Shown here: positions 28,131-35,650 of the stretch, piece after piece
How positions within the stretch are numbered: the stretch's first letter is position 1
Layout: each line of letters begins with the position of its first letter
Assembly (NCBI RefSeq): GCF_014193655.1
Contig: NZ_JACHZQ010000005.1
Location: forward strand, 124,001-188,000
Source of the DNA: Rhizobium sp. BK313
GTDB taxonomy: Bacteria > Pseudomonadota > Alphaproteobacteria > Rhizobiales > Rhizobiaceae
Direction: 5' to 3'
DNA: 64,000 nt
Position numbers and translations under genes: made by a program
The notes under the pieces: generated by a model
What the model was told of the DNA's origin: nothing
Seen by the model: the letters and a program-made list of their open reading frames with translations, nothing else
The model's database searches: none

Positions 28131-29222
28131 ATGATTTCTGCCCTCGAACCTAAGACGATGCAGTCGATGAAACCGGCAATCGGCGACCTCCTCCTTTGGC
28201 TCGCCACAGCCTTTCCATTGATGCTGGCAGTTCTGTTGATCACAACCGTACTCAGCTTGCAGCCGGCGCATGCCGACGAGACGGCATCCGACAGCTGCGG
28301 CGGCAAAGATCTGATGGCTGAACTGCAGAAAAGCGATCCCGCGAAATATGCCTCCGTCCTCGCCGAGGGTGCCAAAGTAGCGAACGGCAAAAGCATCTTC
28401 TGGAAGATCGAAAAGCCCGGCCTGAAACCTTCCTGGCTGCTCGGCACCATGCATGTCAGCGACGCGCGCGTGCTGACCATGCCGAAGGGTGCAGCCGAAG
28501 CAAGTGCTGCCGCCGATACGATCGTCGTCGAATCCGATGAAATCCTTGACGACAAAAAGGCGGCGGCGGCTCTCTTCGTCAATCCGTCGCTGACCATGCT
28601 GACCGACGGCTCGACCATCAGCCAGCATCTGTCTCCCGAAGACAATGCCAAGCTGGAAGCGGGCCTAAAACAGCGCGGCGTGGCGCTCGCCGCCGTCTCC
28701 CATATGCAGCCCTGGTTGATTTCGAGTTCTTTCGAAATGACCGCCTGTGAAGTCCGCCGCAAGGCGACCGGGATGAAATTCCTCGATCAGAAGCTGGCCA
28801 GTGACGCCGCCGCTAAGGGCAAGCAGGTCAAGGGCCTGGAAACACTGGCCGAACAGGCCAAGGCCATGAGCGATCTGCCGATCGAACTGCATCTGAAATC
28901 GCTGATCCAGACGCTCGAACTCGGCGACAAGATCAATGACATCAACGAAACCATGACCGATCTCTATCTCGCCGGCAATATCGGTGCGATCATGCCGATG
29001 CTGAAGAATATCGTGCCGGACCAGAACTTGTCCGACGACGATACCGCCGCATTCGAACAGCGCATCATCCTCGATCGCAACAAGGTAATGGCGGAGCGCG
29101 CCGCGCCTATCCTTGCCCAGGGCAATGTGTTCATCGCCGTCGGCGCGCTGCATCTGGCGGGCGATCAGGGTCTCGTCGAATTGCTGCGCAAGCAGGGTTT
29201 CACGGTGACCGCTGCCGACTGA
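28131..29222 (+). CDS. TraB/GumN-family protein, exported or membrane-anchored
   Basis: A 363-residue protein. After a hydrophobic N-terminal segment (about residues 18-45, ending SLQPAHADE) comes the TraB/GumN domain with the conserved SWLLGTMHVSD (GxxH) near residues 100-110 and the distal VFIAVGALHLAGDQGL near 334-349. The paired GTMH and GALH motifs recall Tiki-type metalloproteases. Function in bacteria is unclear. The start has GGAAGG upstream. Its 3' end overlaps the convergent DUF2867-like gene by 23 bases. Confidence 0.85.
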   Translation: MISALEPKTMQSMKPAIGDLLLWLATAFPLMLAVLLITTVLSLQPAHADETASDSCGGKDLMAELQKSDPAKYASVLAEGAKVANGKSIFWKIEKPGLKPSWLLGTMHVSDARVLTMPKGAAEASAAADTIVVESDEILDDKKAAAALFVNPSLTMLTDGSTISQHLSPEDNAKLEAGLKQRGVALAAVSHMQPWLISSSFEMTACEVRRKATGMKFLDQKLASDAAAKGKQVKGLETLAEQAKAMSDLPIELHLKSLIQTLELGDKINDINETMTDLYLAGNIGAIMPMLKNIVPDQNLSDDDTAAFEQRIILDRNKVMAERAAPILAQGNVFIAVGALHLAGDQGLVELLRKQGFTVTAAD

Positions 29223-29712
29223 GTGCTCCCATTCGTTTGCCGAAGTCCGTCAGCATTGTCTTGACAATCAACCGATGGAACGGCGTGATCACAGCGATAT
29301 AGATCCGGCCGAGCAAAATCTTCCGCTTCACGAGCGTTGTCGTATCGATGAGTTGACGCCCCTGACCATCATCCCGCACGTCGATCACGATACGAAAATC
29401 AAGGTGCTTGTCGTCGAAACCGAGAACAACTTGGTTCTCCGATTTGCTGACGATCGGAAAGAAGCCGATTGTATCCGACGTATGTGGGGAATGATGTCTC
29501 GTGGATTTCAGGCCGAAGACACCGACAATCGTATCACGCAGCCTTAACAGTGACCGCACCCAGAAAGGAAATTTGCCGAACATTGCGCGTGCTGCGACAA
29601 CCGCCGTAAAATCCGATTGCTGTACCTGCAACTCGTAACAATCGGCCCAATCCGCGTCCGGCAACGCGGGATGCGGCATATGTGGTTCAATCATTATGGG
29701 CTTTGCCGACAT
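29200..29712 (-). CDS. DUF2867 domain-containing protein
   Basis: A 170-residue soluble protein. The central part (SLLRLRDTIVGVFGLK, then GFFPIVSKSENQVVLGFDDKHLDFRI) and the C-terminus (TTLVKRKILLGRIYIAVITPFHRLIVKTML, given in part: KRKILLGRIYIAVITPFHRL) match the DUF2867 pattern seen in SRPBCC-like and SDR-associated proteins. I start at MSAKPIMIEP (29712), since the upstream extension has no ribosome site. Function unknown. Confidence 0.7.
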   Translation of the reverse strand: MSAKPIMIEPHMPHPALPDADWADCYELQVQQSDFTAVVAARAMFGKFPFWVRSLLRLRDTIVGVFGLKSTRHHSPHTSDTIGFFPIVSKSENQVVLGFDDKHLDFRIVIDVRDDGQGRQLIDTTTLVKRKILLGRIYIAVITPFHRLIVKTMLTDFGKRMGALSRQRSP

Positions 29713-29809
29713 TCTGTCGTCCGCTGTTTCATTCTCTGCAAAGTAGCATAACCAACGTGCTGCCAGACATACAAACAGCAGCTGCGGCAATTCGTTCACG
29801 ACAACCGGC

Positions 29810-29842
29810 AAAAAGAAACGGCGGCCGTCATCACGGCCGCCG
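29810..29842 (-). terminator. Rho-independent terminator after lpdA
   Basis: On the minus strand a perfect 10-base GC stem (29819-29842, 4-base loop) is followed by TTTCTTTTT (29818-29810). It lies 29 bases beyond the lpdA stop and ends the TCA-cycle gene block. Confidence 0.9.
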
Positions 29843-29870
29843 CTCACATCAAAAGTAACGTCTCTATACC

Positions 29871-31277
29871 TTACATATGGATCGGCTTGAAGAAGGTCGC
29901 GAGTGCCGCTTCCTTCACGGCTTCCGACATGGTCGGATGTGCATGGCAGGTACGGCCGAGATCTTCCGACGAGCCGCCGAATTCCATCAGCACGGCAATC
30001 TCGTGAATCATCTCGCCGGCGCCGAAGCCGACGATGTGGCCGCCGAGAACGCGGTCGGTGTCCTTGTCCGCCAGGATCTTGACAAAGCCATCCGTCGCCA
30101 GCATGGCGCGGGCGCGTCCGTTGGCGGTGAAGGGGAATTTGCCAACCTTGTAGGCGACACCCGCGGCCTTCAGTTCTTCCTCGGTCTTGCCGACGGAGGC
30201 GACTTCCGGCTGCGTATAGACCACGCTCGGAATGACGTCATAGTTCACATGGCCCGCCTGGCCGGCTAGGATTTCGGCGAGCGCCACGCCCTCGTCTTCC
30301 GCCTTGTGCGCCAGCATCGGACCCTTCACCACGTCGCCGATGGCATAGATGCCGGGAACATTGGTCTTGAAGTGGCCATCGATCTCGACGCGCCCCCGAT
30401 TGTCGAGGACAACGCCAGCCTCTTCCAGGCCGAGACCGGCCGTGTAGGGCTTGCGGCCGGTGGACACCAGCACGACATCGGCATCGAGCACCACCTTGTC
30501 GCCGCCCTTGACCGGCTCGAAGGTAACCTTGGCACCGTTGCCGACCTTCTCGACGCTGGTGACCTTGGCACTGAGATGGAAGTTGATGCCCTGCTTGGCC
30601 AGCATGCGCTGGAACTGCTTGGAAACTTCGCCGTCCATGCCGCCGAGGATGGTGTCGAGATACTCGACCACGGTGACCTTGGCGCCGAGGCGCGACCAGA
30701 CCGAGCCGAGTTCGAGACCGATGACGCCGCCGCCGACGACAATCATGTTTGCCGGCACCTTGTCGAGCGCGATACCGCCGGTGGACGAAATGATCACCTT
30801 CTCATCGATTTCGAGGGGCACACCCGGAATGCCGGCAACGTCGGAGCCAGTCGCGATGACGATGTTCTTGCCTTCGATCTCGGTCACCTTGCCATCTTCG
30901 GCTGTCACGGAGACCTTACCGGCAGCGACGATCTTGCCCGTGCCCTGGAAGGCATCGATCTTGTTCTTCTTGAAGAGGAAGGCAACGCCGTCGACGTTCG
31001 ACTTCACCGTCGCATCCTTGTGCGCCATCATCTTCGAAAGGTTGAGCGTCGGCGCGGCGACTTCGACGCCGAGCGCATCCATGCCATGGCCGGCATGATG
31101 GAACATTTCGGAAGCATGCAGCAGCGCCTTGGAGGGGATGCAGCCGACGTTGAGGCAGGTGCCGCCAAAGGTGGCGCGCTTTTCGACGACTGCCACCTTG
31201 AGGCCGAGTTGTGCCGCCTTGATGGCGCAGACATAACCGCCGGGGCCGGTTCCGATAATGATCACATCGTAGGACAT
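29871..31277 (-). CDS. lpdA: Dihydrolipoyl dehydrogenase (E3)
   Basis: A 468-residue FAD disulphide oxidoreductase. The FAD motif IIIGTGPGGYVCAIKAAQLG is near residues 5-24, the redox-active disulphide GGTCLNVGCIPSKALL near 39-54, the NAD motif VVGGGVIGLELGSVWSRLG near 181-199 and the catalytic His-Glu pair in CHAHPTMSEAVKEA near 445-458. It reoxidises the lipoyl group of SucB and closes the sucAB-linked block, separated from sucB by four accessory genes. Confidence 0.97.
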   Translation of the reverse strand: MSYDVIIIGTGPGGYVCAIKAAQLGLKVAVVEKRATFGGTCLNVGCIPSKALLHASEMFHHAGHGMDALGVEVAAPTLNLSKMMAHKDATVKSNVDGVAFLFKKNKIDAFQGTGKIVAAGKVSVTAEDGKVTEIEGKNIVIATGSDVAGIPGVPLEIDEKVIISSTGGIALDKVPANMIVVGGGVIGLELGSVWSRLGAKVTVVEYLDTILGGMDGEVSKQFQRMLAKQGINFHLSAKVTSVEKVGNGAKVTFEPVKGGDKVVLDADVVLVSTGRKPYTAGLGLEEAGVVLDNRGRVEIDGHFKTNVPGIYAIGDVVKGPMLAHKAEDEGVALAEILAGQAGHVNYDVIPSVVYTQPEVASVGKTEEELKAAGVAYKVGKFPFTANGRARAMLATDGFVKILADKDTDRVLGGHIVGFGAGEMIHEIAVLMEFGGSSEDLGRTCHAHPTMSEAVKEAALATFFKPIHM

Positions 31278-31305
31278 TGTTTAATTTCCTTGTTTTCTAT
31301 CTCTG

Positions 31306-31944
31306 TTAGTCAGTCGCCCGCGCCAATGCGAGGCGGATGCCGAAGCCGACAAGAGCCGCTCCGGTGATGCGGTTGAACCATTTGCCGCTGGCGATGAAGC
31401 GATCGCGGACCGGCTTGACGGTGAAGAAAATGGAAACGCCGGCGAACCAGGCGACGAGCGCCGTCGCCATGCCGATGCCATAGCTGAACTGGATCAGCGC
31501 CGGTGTGTCGTGACGCACGAGCGTCGAAAACAGCGACAGGAAAAACAGCACCGGCTTCGGATTGAGCGCATTGGTGATGAAACCCGTCGCCAGGCAGCGC
31601 CAGATGGAAACCGGCTTGCGGTCCTCGTCGCTGATCTCGATCTCCTTCACCTTGAAGCCCGGCTCCCGGAAGGACTTGATGCCGAGATAGACGAGATAAA
31701 GGACGCCAGCCCATTTGATCAGGCTGAAGAGCATCAGTGATTTCGAGACGATGAGGCCAAGGCCGAGAATGGTGTAGCTGACGTGGAAGAGCAGCGAGAA
31801 GCCCATGCCGAGGCCGGTCATGACAGCCGCGCGGCGGCCATGCACAATGCTTTGGCGCAGGATGACGGCAAAATCAGCGCCCGGTGCGACGATGAAAATC
31901 GAAAACACCGCCATCAAGCCGAGGAATTCCAGAAGATATTGCAT
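31306..31944 (-). CDS. LysE/RhtB-family translocator
   Basis: A 212-residue inner-membrane exporter with about six hydrophobic segments. The N-terminal family block is FLGLMAVFSIFIVAPGADFAVILRQS (the conserved PG..F near residues 21-25), followed by GLGMGFSLLFHVSYTILGLG and AGVLYLVYLGIKSF. Members export amino acids or related metabolites. It lies within the sucB-lpdA interval, 28 bases before lpdA and 18 bases after the SDR gene, so it may share the transcript. Confidence 0.9.
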   Translation of the reverse strand: MQYLLEFLGLMAVFSIFIVAPGADFAVILRQSIVHGRRAAVMTGLGMGFSLLFHVSYTILGLGLIVSKSLMLFSLIKWAGVLYLVYLGIKSFREPGFKVKEIEISDEDRKPVSIWRCLATGFITNALNPKPVLFFLSLFSTLVRHDTPALIQFSYGIGMATALVAWFAGVSIFFTVKPVRDRFIASGKWFNRITGAALVGFGIRLALARATD

Positions 31945-31962
31945 GATCTCCGCCTTTCCCGA

Positions 31963-32718
31963 TCAACGGCCGCCGCTCACATCGAGGACGGCGCCCGTTA
32001 TATAGGATGCCTGGGAGCCCAAGAGGTAGAGGATGGCATCAGCCACTTCTTCCGCCGTCCCCGCCCTCTTCATCGGCAGTTGCGGGGCGATTTCGCGCGC
32101 CCGGTCGGGCAGGCCTGCGGCCGCGTGGATGTCGGTATCGATAATGCCCGGCCGCACCGCGTTGACCCTTATGCCCTCGGCTGCCACCTCTCGCGCCAGA
32201 CCGAGCGTGAACGTATCGATCGCGCCTTTGGACGCCGCATAGTCGACATATTGCCCGCCGCCGCCCAGAGTGGCTGCCACGGAGGAGACGTTGACGATCG
32301 CGCCGCCCTTGCCGCCATGGCAGGTCGACATGCGGCGAACAGCTTCCGCGGCCGCGAGCATCGAGCCGGTGATGTTGATGCGAAACATGCGGTCAAGCCG
32401 CTCCGGCGTCATCTCGTCCAGTCGCTGCACACGATCCACGATGCCCGCATTGTTGACGAGACCGTCCAGCCGGCCGAAATGTTGGTCGACGGTGGAAAAG
32501 ATGGATCGGATTTCGTCGGCCGAACCAACATCGCCGGCGATGGCAATCGCCTCACCGCCGGCATCGCGGATCGCAGCGACGACCGTCTCCGCCGCCACCT
32601 TGTTCGAAGCGTAATTGACGGCCACGGCCCAGCCTTGTCGGGCAGCGGCGATCGAAACCGCCGCCCCGATACCACGGCTGCCGCCGGTGACGAGAAGAAC
32701 AGGAGATTTGCCAATCAT
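31963..32718 (-). CDS. SDR-family oxidoreductase (YgfF-like)
   Basis: A 251-residue short-chain dehydrogenase. VTGGSRGIGAAVSIAAARQG near residues 9-28 binds the cofactor; LVNNAGIVD near 88-96, the catalytic Ser in NVSSVAATLGGG and the YVDYAASKGAID active site near 157-168 follow, with PGIIDTDIHA and GAVLDVSGGR at the end. The ATG at 32718 has AAGGA eight bases upstream and overlaps the stop of the preceding gene by four bases, showing coupling. The substrate is unknown. Confidence 0.9.
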   Translation of the reverse strand: MIGKSPVLLVTGGSRGIGAAVSIAAARQGWAVAVNYASNKVAAETVVAAIRDAGGEAIAIAGDVGSADEIRSIFSTVDQHFGRLDGLVNNAGIVDRVQRLDEMTPERLDRMFRINITGSMLAAAEAVRRMSTCHGGKGGAIVNVSSVAATLGGGGQYVDYAASKGAIDTFTLGLAREVAAEGIRVNAVRPGIIDTDIHAAAGLPDRAREIAPQLPMKRAGTAEEVADAILYLLGSQASYITGAVLDVSGGR

Positions 32719-33245
32719 TCGCCGCATCCTTTCAAGGTTAAGACATCCCACGGAGCGACGGTTGCTTTGCCCTCGCCCCAGATAGAGGATTCACGGATCG
32801 AAGGCCCGAGTGCCGGTAGGAACAGCCGTGCCGCGGCCCCGGCACCCTCCGCCGGCAGGGCACTGATGTTGCCCGTCAGGTCGGAGGCATAGATCATGCC
32901 CTGCCACACGGTGCAGGCGCGGAGATCTGCGCCTGTCACATCGCCTTCCGGACAATTGAACATGATCATGCCATTAGCACGCAGTAGATCGTCCGAGCGC
33001 ATCACCACGCCATCCGCCACGATCGGTGTGTTGCGCACGGCGAATTTGAACTTGTTGCTGGTGGCGGCCGCCTGGGAGCCGACTGGTTCGAAACGCAGCT
33101 CGTAGGCGTCGTCCATGTCGCCGTAAACAGCCTTTTCCTGCACGCATTCATCCGCCAGCGCCGGGGCGGGAATGGCCGTAAACGCCATCATCGCCCAGTG
33201 CACGGGGGTCAATCGTGCCATCGCCCGGTTCACCCGCATGATCAC
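32715..33245 (-). CDS. Secreted protein of unknown function, paired with DUF4241 gene
   Basis: A 176-residue protein with an N-terminal hydrophobic segment and probable signal cleavage after PALA near residue 31 (then DECVQEK). The mature part has four cysteines (DECV, FNCPEG, RACTV, KGCGE), suggesting two disulphides. I recognise no family. The start is GTG at 33245, overlapping the stop of the DUF4241 gene by four bases; ATG at 33239 is the alternative. Its 3' end overlaps the SDR gene. The tight coupling to a second exported protein implies joint function. Confidence 0.75.
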   Translation of the reverse strand: MIMRVNRAMARLTPVHWAMMAFTAIPAPALADECVQEKAVYGDMDDAYELRFEPVGSQAAATSNKFKFAVRNTPIVADGVVMRSDDLLRANGMIMFNCPEGDVTGADLRACTVWQGMIYASDLTGNISALPAEGAGAAARLFLPALGPSIRESSIWGEGKATVAPWDVLTLKGCGE

Positions 33246-33991
33246 CCTCCCCCCGGCTCGTGCCGGCCATCTGCATTTTCGGTCACCCCGAAATCCGTGA
33301 ACAGCACCAGCGGGCGATCATTCGCATCGAGACCCCAGAACACTGGATAGAAACCGTCCCCCCAACCGCTCCAGAAGATCGCGACATTGCCGCGTTTCCC
33401 GATCACCGGCCGATGCATGACATATTTATCGTCATTCACGTTGATTTCGGAAGCCAGCACATCGTCGTAATAGTTGATGTCCGAAGAGGACTTCTGCGTG
33501 CGGACCTGCTGCTCCCGCTCCTGAATCAGCGCATATGTATCCGCATCCATGTAGCAGCCGAGACCGGCGTCCACCGGATAGCCAAAGAACTCGTCGCCCT
33601 TCAGCGACTTGATATCCTGGTCGGGAATAAGCGCCAGCTCCCAGCGCACCGGCTTGCCCTCGGCAAAGCGCAGGCTGGCGGCGGCGATGCGGCCGAAGGC
33701 TTCATAAAGCGTCACGGGATAGTTGCCGGGCGGAACGGTCCTGACGAAAGCCCTGCGATCCGGCCCGACCAGAGGATCGCTGGCGACAATGCGACCGGAC
33801 GTCAGTTCGACATCGCCCATGCGAAAGACGGTGATCGACCGAGCGGCGAGATCGGCGTCGCTCAGCGACGCCAGATCGAGATTACTGCTGAGCTTTGCAG
33901 CTTCGAAATCATCCGCGACAGCGGAGGATGGCATCCACGCGGCAACAGCGCAAAAGAGTCCGCGCATCGTCCGCATGGGCCATTTCGACAT
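33242..33991 (-). CDS. Exported DUF4241 domain protein
   Basis: A 249-residue protein. A signal-like N-terminus (RGLFCAVAAWMPSSAVADD, cleavage near 27) precedes a DUF4241 domain: TSGRIVASDPLVG near 64-76, VPPGNYPVTLYEAFG near 86-100, LKGDEFFGYPVDAGLGCYMD near 129-148, and a C-terminal SGWGDGFYPVFWGLDANDRP. DUF4241 proteins are usually cytoplasmic, often linked to immunity or polymorphic-toxin settings, so an exported form is notable. It lies 14 bases before sucB's 3' end region and overlaps the next secreted-protein gene. Confidence 0.85.
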   Translation of the reverse strand: MSKWPMRTMRGLFCAVAAWMPSSAVADDFEAAKLSSNLDLASLSDADLAARSITVFRMGDVELTSGRIVASDPLVGPDRRAFVRTVPPGNYPVTLYEAFGRIAAASLRFAEGKPVRWELALIPDQDIKSLKGDEFFGYPVDAGLGCYMDADTYALIQEREQQVRTQKSSSDINYYDDVLASEINVNDDKYVMHRPVIGKRGNVAIFWSGWGDGFYPVFWGLDANDRPLVLFTDFGVTENADGRHEPGGG

Positions 33992-34005
33992 GAGCCAGCG
34001 CTCCC

Positions 34006-35226
34006 TTAGAGATCGAGAACCAGACGTTCCGGATCTTCCAGGCTTTCCTTGACACGCACGAGGAAGGTGACGGCTTCCTTGCCGTCGACCATACGGTGAT
34101 CGTAGGAAAGCGCCAGATACATCATCGGGCGAATGACGACCTGGCCGCCGATGGCGACCGGGCGCTCCTGGATCTTGTGCATGCCGAGAATGCCCGACTG
34201 CGGCGCATTGAGAATCGGCGAGGACATCAGCGAACCGTAGACACCGCCATTGGTAATGGTGAAGGTGCCGCCCTGCATATCAGCCATTGACAGCGTACCG
34301 TCGCGGGCAGCCTTTGCCAGACGGCCAAGCTCCTTCTCGACCTCCGCGATCGACATCTGGTCTGCATCGCGAATGACGGGAACAACAAGGCCTTTGTCGG
34401 TGCCGACTGCCATGCCGATGTGGCAGTAGTTCTTGTAGACGATGTCGGTGCCGTCGATCTCGGCGTTGACCGCCGGGAGTTCCTTCAGCGCATGCGTGAC
34501 GGCCTTGGTGAAGAAGCCCATGAAGCCGAGCTTCACACCATGCTTCTTCTCGAAGATGTCCTTGTACTTGTTGCGCAGGTCCATGACGGCCTTCATGTCC
34601 ACCTCGTTATAGGTGGTGAGCATGGCCGCGGTATTCTGTGCATCCTTGAGGCGCTTGGCGATCGTCTGGCGCAGGCGGGTCATCTTGACGCGCTCTTCAC
34701 GGCCGGCGTCTTCGACAGCGGTCGGGGCACGGACGGCAACCGGAGCAGCCGGTGCGGCGGCAGGCGCCGAAGCCGCCTTGGCAACAGCGGCAATGACATC
34801 GCCCTTCAGGACCTGGCCGCGCTTGCCGCTGCCGTCGACCTGATCGGCCGACAGGTTATTTTCTGCAAGCAGCTTGGCGGCAGCAGGCGCCGGCGGCATG
34901 GCGGAAGCGGGGGCGGCAACGGCTGGAGCTGCAACCGGGGCGGTAGCGGCAGGCGCCGCAGCCTGGGCCGGAGCGGCAGCAGCGCCGTTGCCGGCGGAGA
35001 TCTGGCCGAGCAGCGCGCCGAGGCCAACGGTTTCGCCAGCCTGGGCGACGATTTCGCTAAGCGTACCAGCTGCGGGCGCGGGAACTTCGATCGTTACCTT
35101 GTCGGTTTCCAGCTCGAGAATCGGCTCGTCGGCCTTGATGGCATCGCCGACCTTCTTGAACCAGGTGCCGACGGTCGCCTCGCTGACGGACTCGCCGAGG
35201 GTAGGAACGCGGATTTCAGTGGCCAT
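34006..35226 (-). CDS. sucB: 2-oxoglutarate dehydrogenase E2, dihydrolipoyllysine succinyltransferase
   Basis: A 406-residue E2 subunit. The N-terminal lipoyl domain (residues 1-77) has the modified Lys in [16 protein letters not shown]; an Ala/Pro-rich linker follows, then the E3/E1-binding domain near 115-150 ([20 protein letters not shown]), and a catalytic domain ending with the active-site [16 protein letters not shown]. It transfers succinyl groups to CoA. It is encoded after sucA with a YciI-like gene in between. Confidence 0.97.
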   Translation of the reverse strand: MATEIRVPTLGESVSEATVGTWFKKVGDAIKADEPILELETDKVTIEVPAPAAGTLSEIVAQAGETVGLGALLGQISAGNGAAAAPAQAAAPAATAPVAAPAVAAPASAMPPAPAAAKLLAENNLSADQVDGSGKRGQVLKGDVIAAVAKAASAPAAAPAAPVAVRAPTAVEDAGREERVKMTRLRQTIAKRLKDAQNTAAMLTTYNEVDMKAVMDLRNKYKDIFEKKHGVKLGFMGFFTKAVTHALKELPAVNAEIDGTDIVYKNYCHIGMAVGTDKGLVVPVIRDADQMSIAEVEKELGRLAKAARDGTLSMADMQGGTFTITNGGVYGSLMSSPILNAPQSGILGMHKIQERPVAIGGQVVIRPMMYLALSYDHRMVDGKEAVTFLVRVKESLEDPERLVLDL

Positions 35227-35257
35227 TGTTCAGATCCTGATTTTTCGTCGTTATACG

Positions 35258-35578
35258 TTAAGTAGATGATCCGGCAGCAGACGGCCGGAGAATGACAGAT
35301 GGCATCGGCGAGATTTCGGTACGGAAGCCGAGCCCGGCAAGCAGGACGGGATCAGCATCGCAGAGCGCCTTCGCGGCGTCGGCATCTGCTGTCTCGATGA
35401 TCGCCATGCCAAAGGCACCGTCGGCAGCGAAGACCGGGCCGACGACAATGGCCACCCCGGTTTGTGCATGTCCGTGCCAATAGGCAGCATGTTGTTGCAT
35501 GACGGCCATCTCCTCCCCAGTGGCGTCATGTGGAAAGCTGGGACGCGGCGGCACAAGTTTCATATGAAAATAAGCCAT
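35258..35578 (-). CDS. YciI-like protein inserted between sucA and sucB
   Basis: A 106-residue ferredoxin-fold YciI-type protein: MAYFHMKLVPPRPSFPHDAT, then EEMAVMQQHAAYWHGHAQTG with a conserved His, IVVGPVFAADGAFGMAIIE and a C-terminal DPVLLAGLGFRTEISPM. The Asp-His pair of YciI active sites is partly present. It lies 32 bases upstream of sucB and 73 bases downstream of sucA on the same strand, so it is probably co-expressed with the 2-oxoglutarate dehydrogenase. The reaction is unknown. Confidence 0.8.
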   Translation of the reverse strand: MAYFHMKLVPPRPSFPHDATGEEMAVMQQHAAYWHGHAQTGVAIVVGPVFAADGAFGMAIIETADADAAKALCDADPVLLAGLGFRTEISPMPSVILRPSAAGSST

Positions 35579-35650
35579 CGTCCCGCCTCCCTATCGTCTT
35601 TGCTCGATGATCTTGTCAGAAAACCGCTTCGCACTTTTCTGGATCATGCT

